Part shown: positions 42,308 through 52,020 of the stretch, in pieces | Layout: each line of letters begins with the position of its first letter | How positions within the stretch are numbered: the stretch's first letter is position 1 | Program-made: the position numbers and the translations under genes | Source of the DNA: Thermoflavimicrobium dichotomicum | GTDB taxonomy: Bacteria; Bacillota; Bacilli; Thermoactinomycetales; Thermoactinomycetaceae | Direction: 5' to 3' | Assembly: GCF_900114055.1 (NCBI RefSeq) | Contig: NZ_FORR01000007.1 | Span: 1-64,000, forward strand | DNA length: 64,000 nucleotides | The notes under the pieces: model-generated | What the model was told of the DNA's origin: nothing | The model's database searches: none | Seen by the model: only the letters and a program-made list of their open reading frames with translations

Positions 42308-43312
42308 TTATGCATACACGTGTTTGTATAAATCTTCAGGATCTGGATAAGGCGCTTTTTCTGCATATTCCGTCGCTTCATCCACTTCATGCATCACCAT
42401 CGCCAACAAATCCTGATCTTTTTCTTCTGTTAGCAGCCCTTTTTCCATCAAGTAACGTTTAAAGATAATGAGCGAGTCATATTTCCGCGCTGCTTCTACC
42501 TCTTCACGTGTACGATAGGTGCGATCATCATCATCACTGGAATGAGGTACCAAACGATAAGAGATGGCCTCGATCAGTGTTGGACCTTCGCCTCTTCGTG
42601 CCCGTTCTGCCGCTTCTTTTACGACTTTGTACACCGCTAGCGGATTACTGCCATCCACTTTGACTCCAGGGAATCCATAACCCTGTGCACGTGCTGACAC
42701 ATCCCCACCTGCCACTTGTTTGGTCAGTGGTACCGAAATCGCATACTTGTTATTTTCGACCATAAAGATCACAGGCAGGTTATGCACACCTGCAAAGTTA
42801 CATGCTTCATGCCAGTCACCCTGATTGCTGGAACCTTCACCACAAGAAGTGAGCACAACATGGTCCTTTTTCTCCAGAATCCCGGCATAAGCAATTCCTA
42901 CAGCATGCAACACCTGTGTAGTGACAGGGCTGGATCCGCTTAAAATTCGATAGCGCCGATCTCCATAATGCCCTGGCATTTGTCGTCCTCCACTATTGGG
43001 GTCATCCTTTTTCGCAAATGCTGCCAGCATATTATCCCGTGCCGTTTGACCAAATACCAGTACCATTCCCAGATCCCGATAGTAGGGGCATAACCAGTCT
43101 TTTGACTTGTCCAAGGCAAAAGCGGCACCTACCTGGATTCCTTCCTGTCCCTGACAGGAAATCACAAACGGAATCTTGCCAGCCCGATTTAACAACCACA
43201 TACGCTCATCAATTTTGCGAGCCAATAGCATATAACGATACATTTCCAATACCTGGCCATCTGTCAATCCAAGCTCGGTGTGATCCAGCTCGTTAAAATC
43301 AAATTCACTCAT
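42308..43312 (-). CDS. bkdAA: Branched-chain 2-oxoacid dehydrogenase E1 alpha
   Basis: 334 residues. The thiamine diphosphate motif begins GEGSSNQGDWHEACNFA and ends with VENNKYA. The phosphorylation-loop region YRLVPHSSDDDDRTYR is typical of branched-chain E1. It decarboxylates the keto acids of valine, leucine and isoleucine, giving primers for iso and anteiso fatty acids. RBS AGGAGG. Confidence 0.94.
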   Translation of the reverse strand: MSEFDFNELDHTELGLTDGQVLEMYRYMLLARKIDERMWLLNRAGKIPFVISCQGQEGIQVGAAFALDKSKDWLCPYYRDLGMVLVFGQTARDNMLAAFAKKDDPNSGGRQMPGHYGDRRYRILSGSSPVTTQVLHAVGIAYAGILEKKDHVVLTSCGEGSSNQGDWHEACNFAGVHNLPVIFMVENNKYAISVPLTKQVAGGDVSARAQGYGFPGVKVDGSNPLAVYKVVKEAAERARRGEGPTLIEAISYRLVPHSSDDDDRTYRTREEVEAARKYDSLIIFKRYLMEKGLLTEEKDQDLLAMVMHEVDEATEYAEKAPYPDPEDLYKHVYA

Positions 43313-43326
43313 GAAAAGTCCTCCTT

Positions 43327-44751
43327 TTAGCTATGAATTGCCTTGCCATCAACAGCCAAAGCGGCTTCCGCGAATACTTCTGATAAGGTAGGATGTGGAT
43401 GAATCGTCTGGGAAATCTCCCATGCAGTCGCATCCAAAACCTTGGCTAAACCTGCTTCAGAAATGAGATCGGTAGCATGTGGTCCAATGATATGCACCCC
43501 TAATAAATCGTCTGTCTTTTTATCCGAAATGATCTTGACAAACCCATCGACTTGACCAAATACCAACGACTTGCCAACGCCTTTGAAAGGAAATTTGCCT
43601 ACCTTTACTTCAAATCCTCTCTCTTTGGCTTCCGCTTCGGTCAAGCCAATACTTCCAATCTCAGGGCGGCTATAGGTACAGCGCGGGATCGCAAGGGGAT
43701 CGATCGGATTCACTTTTTTTCCTGCCATATGTTCGACGGCCAGAATTCCTTCATGCGATGCTACATGAGCCAATTGATAACCGCCAATCACATCCCCAAT
43801 CGCATAAATATGAGATTCTGCTGTTTGCATATAGGTGTTGACTTGAATGACACCTTTTTCTACCTTGATCGCTGTATTTGCCAGGCCAATATCTTCAATA
43901 TTCGCCTGTCTTCCTACTGAAACGAGTACACGATCGGCCGTAAAAGAAAGGATTTCCCCATTCTTCTCTGCTTGCAACTGGACCTTATTCTCCTGAATGG
44001 AAGCGGTTTCAGAAAGAACTTTAGCTCCAGTGACCACTTTTACTTTTCGTTTCTTTAACAATCGTGTCATTTCTTTGCTAATATCTTCATCTTCAAAGGG
44101 GAGAATACGGTCCATATATTCAATAACGGTTACTTCCACGCCAAAATCGCTTAATAACGAGGCCCACTCGATGCCAATAACACCGCCACCGATGATGATC
44201 ATCGAACGGGGCAATGACTCCAGTTCCAAAGCATGATCCGAATTAAGGATAAACTTTCCATCCACCTCCAGCCCGGGTAATGAACGGGGTCTGGAACCCG
44301 TAGCGATCAGTACAAATTGCGGAATCAACATATCGGATTCACTGCCATCTGCTTTTTCTACCGCAATTGTTCCGGGTTGAGGAGAAAAGATCGAAGGTCC
44401 CAGAATCCGTCCCGTCCCATAATAGATATCAATTTTGTTTTTCTTTAACAAATGCTCAACGGCTTTATGCAATTGGGAAACAACTTTTTCTTTCCGCTGT
44501 TGTACCAATGCCATATCCAGTTGTACATCCTGAACACGAATACCATATTCGGCACTATGTTTCATTTCATGGTAAATCTCTGCACTGCGCAACAGAGACT
44601 TGCTGGGAATACACCCCTTATGTAAACAAACCCCACCCACTTTTTCTTTCTCCACGATGGCTACTTTCATGCCCAAATGGGCAGCATGTACGGCTGCCAC
44701 ATATCCGCCAGGTCCTGCTCCCAGTACAACCAAATCATAATGCTCAGCCAT
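43327..44751 (-). CDS. lpdV: Dihydrolipoyl dehydrogenase of the branched-chain complex
   Basis: 474 residues, the same as LpdV. FAD site VVLGAGPGGYVAA, redox pair Cys42/Cys47 in GGVCLHKGCIPS, NAD site IIGGGVIGIEWASLL, and the C-terminal His-Glu pair in HPHPTLSE. It reoxidises the lipoyl groups of BkdB. It lies 14 bases upstream of bkdAA. Confidence 0.95.
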   Translation of the reverse strand: MAEHYDLVVLGAGPGGYVAAVHAAHLGMKVAIVEKEKVGGVCLHKGCIPSKSLLRSAEIYHEMKHSAEYGIRVQDVQLDMALVQQRKEKVVSQLHKAVEHLLKKNKIDIYYGTGRILGPSIFSPQPGTIAVEKADGSESDMLIPQFVLIATGSRPRSLPGLEVDGKFILNSDHALELESLPRSMIIIGGGVIGIEWASLLSDFGVEVTVIEYMDRILPFEDEDISKEMTRLLKKRKVKVVTGAKVLSETASIQENKVQLQAEKNGEILSFTADRVLVSVGRQANIEDIGLANTAIKVEKGVIQVNTYMQTAESHIYAIGDVIGGYQLAHVASHEGILAVEHMAGKKVNPIDPLAIPRCTYSRPEIGSIGLTEAEAKERGFEVKVGKFPFKGVGKSLVFGQVDGFVKIISDKKTDDLLGVHIIGPHATDLISEAGLAKVLDATAWEISQTIHPHPTLSEVFAEAALAVDGKAIHS

Positions 44752-44780
44752 CTGTTCACACTCCCTTCCTGAAATGTGAG

Positions 44781-45122
44781 CTACAGGTTCAACTCATCCC
44801 TGCTCCTCAATGAGAAGCGTGAATACCATATTCCCCAGAACACAAATCTTGAATCATCGCCATTTACTCTGTATGTTCCATCCTGAATCAATCGTAACAG
44901 TCCGCCACGGGCCACTACCGCATCCCATTTGCTGCGTGCTTCCAAAATCAATGGTTTGCACAGTGGATACGGATCAACTAGCTCCTCACATGGAGTGAGT
45001 GGATCAGGATCATGGCGTTGTGATTGTTCCAAGATACGTAGAATTTGACCCTGGATGAATGGCTGGGACCCGAAGCGGTGTATTTTTTTACCGATGATCA
45101 AAATGCAAAATACTACGCTCAT
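44781..45122 (-). CDS. Unassigned reading frame where butyrate kinase would lie
   Basis: Up to 113 residues in the 336-base space between bcd and lpdV. No good RBS is visible and the start is unclear, as the longest form overlaps bcd by 35 bases. The text has a charged middle ([21 protein letters not shown]) and ends RSRDELNL. It does not resemble butyrate kinase in any frame I checked. It may be a small unrelated gene, or non-coding sequence left after loss of buk. Confidence 0.25.
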   Translation of the reverse strand: MSVVFCILIIGKKIHRFGSQPFIQGQILRILEQSQRHDPDPLTPCEELVDPYPLCKPLILEARSKWDAVVARGGLLRLIQDGTYRVNGDDSRFVFWGIWYSRFSLRSRDELNL

Positions 45123-46185
45123 TGCTCAAGAATGTGCTGCGAGATTTACGAACAGACTCAATCCGTTCTTCTGCCATTCGATCAGCTGCCTTGTAGCTCG
45201 GGATTCCATCCCGTTCGGAAATTTCAAATACCTTTAATATAGTATCATAGATCCCTTCCACTTTCTTCATCGCCCGCTCACGATTGTATCCATATAGCTC
45301 ATCCGCAACATTAATGACTCCACCCGCATTAATGACATAATCGGGGGCATATACAATTCCTTTCTGTTCCAACATATCTCCATGCCGGTCTTCTTTCAGC
45401 TGGTTATTTGCCGCTCCTGCAATCACTTTACATTTAAAGCGTTCTATCGTTTCATCATTCACAACGGCTCCCAGTGCACAGGGGGCAAAAATATCACAGT
45501 CTACATCATAAATTTCATTTGGATTGACAGCTTGTGCCCCGAATTCTTGAACAGCGCGTTTCACTGAATCCGGATTGATATCGGTCACAATTAACTGTGC
45601 TCCTTCTTCATGCAAATATTTGCAGAGATTATAAGCCACATTACCTACTCCTTGTACAGCGACCGTTTTTCCTTTCAGTGAATCATCACCAAAAGCGACT
45701 TTGGCTGTTGCTTTCATCCCGCGATATACTCCGTAAGCAGTTACAGGAGAAGGGTTGCCACTGGATCCAAATGCTGGAGAAACCCCTGTCACATATTTTG
45801 TTTCCATATAGATCAAATCCATGTCTTCTACAGTCGTTCCGACATCTTCAGCCGTGATATAACGCCCATTCAATCCTTGAATAAAACGTCCAAACGCCCG
45901 AAACAGCTCTTCACTTTTATCCTTTTTGGGATCACCGATAATAACTGATTTTCCTCCGCCCAAATTAAGGCCAGCCGCTGCATTTTTATAAGTCATCCCC
46001 CGAGCCAAGCGCAAAGCATCCGTAATCGCTTCTTCTTCCGTTTGATAATTCCACATCCGGCATCCCCCAAGTGCAGGACCCAGGGTAGTGTCATGAATGG
46101 CAATAATCGCTTTTAATCCCGAATTTTTATCTTGGCAAAAAACGAGTTGCTCATAGTCGTACTTCGTCATCACTTCAAAAATCAT
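45088..46185 (-). CDS. bcd: Leucine dehydrogenase
   Basis: A 365-residue NAD enzyme that deaminates leucine, isoleucine and valine to their keto acids, the substrates of the Bkd complex. Catalytic lysine text [11 protein letters not shown] and [17 protein letters not shown], and Rossmann motif [13 protein letters not shown], are present. The start is [13 protein letters not shown] after AGGAGGC. 13 bases after ptb. Confidence 0.95.
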   Translation of the reverse strand: MIFEVMTKYDYEQLVFCQDKNSGLKAIIAIHDTTLGPALGGCRMWNYQTEEEAITDALRLARGMTYKNAAAGLNLGGGKSVIIGDPKKDKSEELFRAFGRFIQGLNGRYITAEDVGTTVEDMDLIYMETKYVTGVSPAFGSSGNPSPVTAYGVYRGMKATAKVAFGDDSLKGKTVAVQGVGNVAYNLCKYLHEEGAQLIVTDINPDSVKRAVQEFGAQAVNPNEIYDVDCDIFAPCALGAVVNDETIERFKCKVIAGAANNQLKEDRHGDMLEQKGIVYAPDYVINAGGVINVADELYGYNRERAMKKVEGIYDTILKVFEISERDGIPSYKAADRMAEERIESVRKSRSTFLSNERSILHFDHR

Positions 46186-46198
46186 GAGACCTTGCCTC

Positions 46199-47119
46199 CT
46201 AAACGTTTTTTTGATAACTCGCCTGAATGACCGCCAATGCAATCGAATACAATTTCGATTCATGTGTATCGGCCCGCGATGTCAAAATGACGGGATTTCG
46301 AGCTCCCAAAACCAATCCCCCTAGATGGCTGCCTCCAAAGTATACCAAAGATTTATATAACAGATTTCCCGCTTCAATATCCGGAACAAGCAATACATCT
46401 GCCCGACCAGCTACTTCACTGTCGATCTTTTTGTGTTTGGCTGCCCGAATTGAAACAGCATTATCCAAACCAAACGGACCATCGATCACAGCGCCTTTGA
46501 TCTGCCCTCGTCGATTCATCTGGGTTAAAACAGCAGCTTCCACAGTCGGCGGCATATTGGGATTGACCACTTCAACTGCTGCCAAACAAGCAATTTTGGG
46601 ATTCTCATTTCCCAAAGAATGACAAAACTCAATCACATTCTCCAAAATCTGTTTTTTCTCCTGAAGTGTTGGAGCCACATTTAAAGCTGGATCAGTAATA
46701 TGAATCAAACGATCATAACCTGGTGCTTCAAAAACAGCCACGTGGCTTAACACTTTTCCCGTACGTAAACCCTTTTCTTTATTTAACACGGCACGCAAAA
46801 AGTCGGAAGAATGCACCATCCCTTTCATGACGACATCAGCTCGATCTATCCTTACAGCCTCTACCGCTTTTGCACAAGCCTCCAAATGAGACTTTGTATG
46901 AATCACTTCATCTGAAGTTAATTCCAAACCTACTTTTTCACTCAGGCTCTCAATATGTTGTTGATCGCCAAACAATCGAAATTGAGCTATATTCCGTTTT
47001 TTGGCATCACGTACCGCTTCCAACACTTCGATATCTTCTGCTGCGGCTACTGCTACGGTTACTGGTTCCAACATCTCAGCTTTGGCCAGTGCTTGATCCA
47101 ATGCTTTAATCATTTCCAT
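46199..47119 (-). CDS. ptb: Phosphate butyryltransferase
   Basis: A 306-residue phosphotransacylase exchanging the CoA of branched acyl-CoA for phosphate. Family stretches [32 protein letters not shown] and [22 protein letters not shown] (spread near residues 260-290) are clear. The start is MEMIKALDQ, since AAAGGAG is correctly spaced. First gene of the bkd operon, behind a sigma-54 promoter. Its usual partner, butyrate kinase, is missing, so acyl-phosphate fate is uncertain. Confidence 0.93.
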   Translation of the reverse strand: MEMIKALDQALAKAEMLEPVTVAVAAAEDIEVLEAVRDAKKRNIAQFRLFGDQQHIESLSEKVGLELTSDEVIHTKSHLEACAKAVEAVRIDRADVVMKGMVHSSDFLRAVLNKEKGLRTGKVLSHVAVFEAPGYDRLIHITDPALNVAPTLQEKKQILENVIEFCHSLGNENPKIACLAAVEVVNPNMPPTVEAAVLTQMNRRGQIKGAVIDGPFGLDNAVSIRAAKHKKIDSEVAGRADVLLVPDIEAGNLLYKSLVYFGGSHLGGLVLGARNPVILTSRADTHESKLYSIALAVIQASYQKNV

Positions 47120-47171
47120 TTTTTGCAACTCCTTTACCGACATGCTCAATAATATAGTCTGCCCCTATATT

Positions 47172-47209
47172 TTTTGCATTTAGTCGGTCACCATACGGTA
47201 AATGCAAAA
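47172..47209. promoter_or_regulatory. Inverted repeat across the ptb transcription start
   Basis: TTTTGCATTTA (47172-47182) is mirrored perfectly by TAAATGCAAAA (47199-47209), 16 bases apart. The right arm overlaps the sigma-54 minus-12 box, so a dimeric regulator bound here would affect initiation. The regulator is not known; it could also be an RNA hairpin at the 5' end. Confidence 0.5.
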
Positions 47210-47219
47210 TTGGTGCCAA
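47202..47219 (-). promoter_or_regulatory. Sigma-54 (SigL) promoter of the bkd operon
   Basis: On the minus strand TTGGCAC, five bases, TTGCAT, a full match to the -24/-12 consensus TTGGCACnnnnnTTGCW. bkd of B. subtilis is transcribed by SigL with BkdR, whose gene is next upstream. Confidence 0.92.
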
Positions 47220-47270
47220 GCCCCATGCCGCATATTGTTAGGGAGAATCCGTAATCCATGAGCTCCAAAT

Positions 47271-47320
47271 TTGCAAATCGATGCATAATATCTGCAATAA
47301 ATTGCTTGCAAAAAATTGCA
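47271..47320. promoter_or_regulatory. Phased TGC(A) array, probable BkdR enhancer
   Basis: TGC or TGCA motifs recur with their G at 47273, 47283, 47294, 47304/47308 and 47318, i.e. steps of about 10-11 bp. The array lies 55-100 bp upstream of the minus-24 box, the usual distance for a sigma-54 activator, and just past the bkdR stop. Confidence 0.5.
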
Positions 47321-47323
47321 TAT

Positions 47324-49375
47324 TCAAAGCAAACCATACCGTTCCAGCTTGTAATACAGACTTCGAATCGAAATTCCCAATCGTCGGGCGGTTTCCACCT
47401 TATTTTTATGACAAGCCATATACACTTCGGTAATATATTCTTTTTCCACTTCGGAAAGCCTTTCTTTTAAAGTCTGTTGCTTAACCGAGATGATCTTATT
47501 GGGACTCTCAGTTACAGAAGATGCCACTTCCAGTGATGGAAGGTGGAAACGCTGAATCATCTTTTCATTAAAAGCCATGTGAATCATGGCTCTTCCCAGC
47601 ACATTTTCCAGCTCACGTACATTTCCAGGCCAGGAGTACCGGGACAAAACGGCCAAGGCATCTGGAGCGATCCCTTCAACTGAACGTCCATATTCCTGAT
47701 TCAGTTTTTTAATTAAATGAATGGAAAGAGCATATAAATCATCTTTACGCAGTCGTAGTGGAGGGATGTGAATCGGAACAACATTTAACCGATAATACAA
47801 ATCTTCGCGAAACCGTTTTTCCTGAATGGCCTTCTCCAAAGACACATTGGTTGCTGCAATAATTCGTACATCAACAGAAATCGACTTGGTTCCTCCCACC
47901 CTTGTCACTTCTTTTTCTTGCAATACACGGAGCAATTTGGCTTGTGTACTGGGCTTTAGCTCACCGATTTCATCCAAAAAAATCGTTCCTCCATTTGCTT
48001 CTTCAAATAATCCTTTTTTTCCACCTCGTCTTGCTCCGGTAAACGCTCCTTCTTCATAACCAAATAACTCACTTTCCAACAGGGTCTCGCTTAATGCTGC
48101 ACAATTGACACGAACAAACTGATTATATTTTCGGTTACTTGCATTATGAATTGCATGAGCAAACAGTTCCTTCCCTGTCCCGGATTCACCACGCAATAAA
48201 ACCGTTGCACGGGTATTGGCAGCTTGCTTGGCCATCTCAATAGCCATCTGGATCTCTTCACTAACTCCTACAATATCATCAAACGTATATTTTGCTTCCA
48301 ATGTTCGGATGATCCGCTTTGCTTTTTCCAAATCCCGATATAACTGTTTAATCTCGGAGGTATCGTGAAGGATTCCCACACTTCCTTTTAGCTCTCCATT
48401 AATAATAATGGGCGCAACATTTACAACGACTTCCCGTCGGTGGGGGCCTACCTTCATTTGGACACCGCGGACGGGTTTACGGGTTTTCAGCACTTTCATA
48501 TGCATACTCTCGCCTTCAGAAATATCCACATTTGCCGGCTTTCCAATCACTTCTTCAGCGGTTAGGCCGGTAAGACGGGTATATGCCGGATTGATTAAAA
48601 TTCCTTTCCCTTCTTCATCCACCACCGAAATGGCATCATCTGATGAATCAATAATCGCTTGTAACAAACTTTTCATGTCCTTTAAATTGGTTAGTTGTTC
48701 CGTTAAATGTTGTAACTCACTGACATCACGAAAGACTGAAACTGCACCAATCACGCGTCCAGAACGATCTTTCACGGGTACACGATTGGTCACAATTGCT
48801 CGTTCACCAGAAATCTCCTGCTTTTGGTTTAACTCTGGCTTCCCGCTTTTTAATACCACATCCAATCGTGTATAAGGAACCGCTTTACTTACATCTTTCC
48901 CCAACACATCTTTGGCCTTCATTCCCAATAACCGCTCTGCCGCCCGATTGAATAGTGTAATCTGGCCATACTGATTCACAGCCACCATTCCATCATGGGT
49001 CGAATTGATAATCGCCTCCAGCTCATGTTGTCTTTGTCGTAAATTTTGGAACAATCGCTCATTTTCTTTGATTAGATGTGCCATCAATTCGATCACGGAA
49101 CCAGAAACGAGTACAGTATTAGTCGGCTTTTCTTTCATTAATCGCTGATGCACCACCGGATCTCCAGTTGCGTCTAAAATGATGTCCGGTTCATCCACTA
49201 AAAAAGGCAACCACTCCTGACCAGTGGTAATCCCGCGTTTCTTCGCCTCTTGAATGGCAGGCGCATCTGCTTTCACATCGATCACACCCATGACCTGAAC
49301 ACGATCAATCATGGATAGAATACGTAATATCGCTGCTCCACTTTTTCCTCCACCCACAATTAAAATCTTTTGCAT
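47324..49375 (-). CDS. bkdR: Sigma-54-dependent activator BkdR
   Basis: 683 residues. An N-terminal Rossmann-like domain ([14 protein letters not shown]) is followed by two PAS domains (about 125-230 and 240-350). The AAA+ domain has Walker A GESGTGKE, the sigma-54 contact loop GAFTGA and Walker [14 protein letters not shown] Fis-type helix-turn-helix closes it ([18 protein letters not shown]). It activates ptb downstream in response to branched-chain amino acids or their products. The start at MQKILIV follows AAGGTGAG. Confidence 0.94.
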   Translation of the reverse strand: MQKILIVGGGKSGAAILRILSMIDRVQVMGVIDVKADAPAIQEAKKRGITTGQEWLPFLVDEPDIILDATGDPVVHQRLMKEKPTNTVLVSGSVIELMAHLIKENERLFQNLRQRQHELEAIINSTHDGMVAVNQYGQITLFNRAAERLLGMKAKDVLGKDVSKAVPYTRLDVVLKSGKPELNQKQEISGERAIVTNRVPVKDRSGRVIGAVSVFRDVSELQHLTEQLTNLKDMKSLLQAIIDSSDDAISVVDEEGKGILINPAYTRLTGLTAEEVIGKPANVDISEGESMHMKVLKTRKPVRGVQMKVGPHRREVVVNVAPIIINGELKGSVGILHDTSEIKQLYRDLEKAKRIIRTLEAKYTFDDIVGVSEEIQMAIEMAKQAANTRATVLLRGESGTGKELFAHAIHNASNRKYNQFVRVNCAALSETLLESELFGYEEGAFTGARRGGKKGLFEEANGGTIFLDEIGELKPSTQAKLLRVLQEKEVTRVGGTKSISVDVRIIAATNVSLEKAIQEKRFREDLYYRLNVVPIHIPPLRLRKDDLYALSIHLIKKLNQEYGRSVEGIAPDALAVLSRYSWPGNVRELENVLGRAMIHMAFNEKMIQRFHLPSLEVASSVTESPNKIISVKQQTLKERLSEVEKEYITEVYMACHKNKVETARRLGISIRSLYYKLERYGLL

Positions 49376-49437
49376 CACACTCACCTTTACTGTTTATTTC
49401 CATTCCAGATCCATTATTTATTATAAGAGATTTAAAA

Positions 49438-49471
49438 CACCTTTACCCATGATAAATCACAGGTAAAGGTG
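49438..49471. promoter_or_regulatory. Inverted repeat upstream of bkdR
   Basis: CACCTTTACC (49438-49447) with GGTAAAGGTG (49462-49471), a perfect 10-bp repeat 14 bases apart. It lies upstream of a TATAAT on the minus strand, about where a minus-35 would be. No T run follows, so an operator is more likely than a terminator. Confidence 0.45.
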
Positions 49472-49606
49472 CAGTTATTTGGTATTGTCCTGACAGGAAT
49501 TCCCCAAATCATTATTTAATGCTTATACTTATTAAAAAATGCATTTGTTTTTTATGCCTAAAGGAGTGGACGGTCAGATGAAACCAATTGGGAAGTAAAA
49601 GAAATC

Positions 49607-50305
49607 ATGAGATACCCGGTCAAATCTTTTCAGGGAGATAGCGTTCAGAGGACGAAGGTAATGGAATATGGTCTCTATGGCGACCGCAGCCATGCTTTCC
49701 TGGATGAAACAAGACCCGGCAAATTCCTGACCATTACGCAATGTCCTGAAATGGTAAAGTATAAAGCGAGGTTCTTGGGAGAGGAATTGTTGGAGCACTA
49801 TCCACCTTTGGAAATTACTACTCCCGACGGGAAGGTTTATTTTTGGGAGGATGCCGAACTACAGCATCGCATTGAGCAGATGTCCAACAGGAAAGTTTCG
49901 CTGGTGAAGTATCCCCCTACACACGTGCCTTTCGGAGCCATTGAGGAGGAACATGTGCAGTTTGTTACGGACGCTTCGCTTGAGAAAATGCAGGAGTTGT
50001 GGGGGAAAATGAGTGATGCCAGGCGGTTTCGCCCCAATTTCCTGTTTACCCTGTACGAAAAGATCCCTTTCATTGAAGACAACTGGTTAGGCAAAATTCT
50101 CAAAATCGGAGAAGTTGAACTGGAGGTTAAAAGGCATTGTGAACGTTGCATGATCATAACGGTTGATCCGGAAGACGCCAGTCGCGACTCGACTTTGCTC
50201 AAGACCGTAGTAAAAGAACGAAACAATTACTTTGGAGTTTATGCTACTGTGATCAAACCAGGAGAGGTGGAAGTAGGACAACAGGTGTTTCTGATCGAAT
50301 CCTGA
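49607..50305 (+). CDS. MOSC domain protein with N-terminal frameshift
   Basis: The visible frame has 232 residues: MRYPVKSFQGD and the MOSC beta-strands, with the key cysteine in RHCERCMIITVDPEDA near residue 190. MOSC proteins carry sulfur or reduce N-hydroxylated substrates with Mo cofactor. The original start is likely the ATG at 49578, behind AAAGGAGTGG: one extra G in the GGG at 49590-49592 would give MKPIGEVKEIMRYPVKSF. As read, that frame stops after six codons, and the internal ATG has no RBS. It may be a pseudogene, or the shift may be a sequencing error. Its product type fits the molybdenum locus next to it. Confidence 0.7.
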   Translation: MRYPVKSFQGDSVQRTKVMEYGLYGDRSHAFLDETRPGKFLTITQCPEMVKYKARFLGEELLEHYPPLEITTPDGKVYFWEDAELQHRIEQMSNRKVSLVKYPPTHVPFGAIEEEHVQFVTDASLEKMQELWGKMSDARRFRPNFLFTLYEKIPFIEDNWLGKILKIGEVELEVKRHCERCMIITVDPEDASRDSTLLKTVVKERNNYFGVYATVIKPGEVEVGQQVFLIES

Positions 50306-50357
50306 AGGTGCAGTGCAATTCGGTGGTGATTTTCCACTGTACTCACACTTGCTCCAT

Positions 50358-50536
50358 CCACATAGAAGATCTAAAGAGCTAGCTCTACAGATTGTTGACA
50401 AAGTTTCCGTTAATTGCCGGTTTTCCTTTTCCGTTTCACTCCCGTTGCTTACAAGCAATAAGTCGTTCAACTGGAAAAGGAAAACCGTGTTTGTCAACGG
50501 ACTCAAGAGCTACAAGCTCTAAGAACTTCTATGTGG
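50358..50536. repeat. Large nested palindrome, family A
   Basis: Outer arms CCACATAGAAG (50358-50368) and CTTCTATGTGG (50526-50536), middle arms with AGAGCT and TTGACAA/TTGTCAA, and an inner stem CGGTTTTCCTTTTCC with GGAAAAGGAAAACCG. At 179 bases it is the largest member of the family and fills most of the gap between MOSC and moaA, which converge. Confidence 0.85.
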
Positions 50537-50567
50537 GTTAGCTCCAAGTGATGTGAAGCCGGCTTTT

Positions 50568-51581
50568 TCAACCGCCGATATAGAACATTTCAATTTTATT
50601 GTCTTTTTGCTTTTTTTGTAATGAACGCTCTTCTGAATAACGATCTTTGCGATGTCGCCAAATGTCTTCGATGAACTGCCCAATTTCCTGATCAGAGGCT
50701 CCGGAGCGGAGGAGGGTAAGAAGGTTGTAGCCTTTGGAAGCAAACAGACAAGTGTATAAGTGCCCATCTGAAGATAAGCGAGCACGCGTGCACGAAGAAC
50801 AGAATGGAGCAGTAATAGAAGAAATTACACCAAATTCCTCATTCGAACCCAGATAACGATATCGGGATGCCACTTCTCCAAAGTAGTTGGATTCGATTTG
50901 TTCGACTGGCATTTCCGCATGAATTCTGCTGACAATTTCTTCTTTGGAGACCACTTGATTCATGTCCCAGCCATTGGAGTTGCCTACATCCATGTATTCA
51001 ATAAAGCGCACAATATGTCCGCTACCTCGAAAATACCGGGCAAATGACACGATCTCATCATCATTGATTCCCTTAATGACGACCATATTGATTTTCACTC
51101 GGAGTCCTGCTTTTGCAGCAGCTTCAATTCCTTCAAGAACATCCTTCACACTGTATTTACGCGAGTTCAGGCGAGCAAATGTCTCATCTCGGAGTGTATC
51201 CAGGCTGACATTAATCCGATCCAAACCGGCTTCTTTGAGCAGAGGGGCTTGCTTTTTCAAGAGAACGCCATTTGTGGTAAGCGAAATGTCTTGGACTGGT
51301 TGGATGGAGTATAGCTTGTGAATCAGTTCTGGAAGGTCTTTTCTCAAAAGTGGTTCGCCGCCTGTAATGCGGATTTTCTTCACACCCATGGATGCAAAAA
51401 TGCGTGTTATTCGGGCGATTTCATCAAAGCTGAGCATCTGGTCCGGTTTCAGAAATGGATAGTTCTTGTCATAGATCTCCTCGGGCATACAGTATCTGCA
51501 ACGAAAATTGCAACGATCTGTTACCGAAATGCGCAAATCTCTAAGTGGTCGTCCGAGTACATCGGTTATACTTTTCGCCAT
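50568..51581 (-). CDS. moaA: GTP 3',8-cyclase MoaA
   Basis: A 337-residue radical SAM enzyme, first step of molybdopterin synthesis. The N-terminal cluster cysteines are Cys24, Cys28 and Cys31 (CNFRCRYC), with GGEPLL for SAM. The C-terminal cluster is CSSCTRAR and C in LYTCLF. The essential GG terminus is present. The start MAKSITD follows GGGGG. It is the last of the minus-strand block; a 190-base gap with a stem-loop separates it from moaD. Confidence 0.95.
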   Translation of the reverse strand: MAKSITDVLGRPLRDLRISVTDRCNFRCRYCMPEEIYDKNYPFLKPDQMLSFDEIARITRIFASMGVKKIRITGGEPLLRKDLPELIHKLYSIQPVQDISLTTNGVLLKKQAPLLKEAGLDRINVSLDTLRDETFARLNSRKYSVKDVLEGIEAAAKAGLRVKINMVVIKGINDDEIVSFARYFRGSGHIVRFIEYMDVGNSNGWDMNQVVSKEEIVSRIHAEMPVEQIESNYFGEVASRYRYLGSNEEFGVISSITAPFCSSCTRARLSSDGHLYTCLFASKGYNLLTLLRSGASDQEIGQFIEDIWRHRKDRYSEERSLQKKQKDNKIEMFYIGG

Positions 51582-51673
51582 TATGAACCCCCTTTTTTTC
51601 CGTTCATCTCCAATATCTGTGCTTGACATTTGTTATACATGATCCCCAGCGATTTTTACCCAACATTAATAGG

Positions 51674-51739
51674 AAACGAGCCCCATAGGGATGAAGACAT
51701 CCATGTCCAAATTGCAGTTACAAGTTGCGGGGCTCATTT
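51674..51739 (-). ncRNA. Structured stem-loop between moaD and moaA
   Basis: On the minus strand an 11-bp stem (complement of 51729-51739 with 51674-51684, one G-U pair) closes a region of 44 bases. That region contains a further GACAT/ATGTC hairpin. Only a short, interrupted T stretch follows. It may be a terminator, an mRNA stability element, or a cis-regulatory leader of moaA. It does not match the Moco riboswitch as I remember it. Confidence 0.35.
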
Positions 51740-51770
51740 ATGCGTGACCATTCTTTATTTTTCCTGATTA

Positions 51771-52016
51771 TTATCCACCACTGACAGGCGGAATCAAGGC
51801 AATCTGATCATCTTTTCTGATTATTGTTTCTTCTGTTACATACTCATGATTTACAGCAATCATACACATTTCGATGGTATGTTGATGCTGGGGATAACTC
51901 TTTATGATTCGTTCGCGCAGTTGATGTACCGTAAGTTCTGTTTCCACAGGAATCTCCAGAAACTTGCCGATCTTTTCCCCCAAATTGGCGAAACAGAGTA
52001 TTTTTAATTTTTCCAT
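51771..52016 (-). CDS. moaD: Molybdopterin synthase sulfur carrier subunit MoaD
   Basis: An 81-residue beta-grasp protein ending in GG, which is thiocarboxylated and donates sulfur to the pterin. MEKLKILCFANLGEKIG opens the fold and ALIPPVSGG ends it. The start lies four bases after the moaE stop, with AGGTGA overlapping it. It works with MoaE encoded just upstream. Confidence 0.92.
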   Translation of the reverse strand: MEKLKILCFANLGEKIGKFLEIPVETELTVHQLRERIIKSYPQHQHTIEMCMIAVNHEYVTEETIIRKDDQIALIPPVSGG

Positions 52017-52020
52017 GCAG

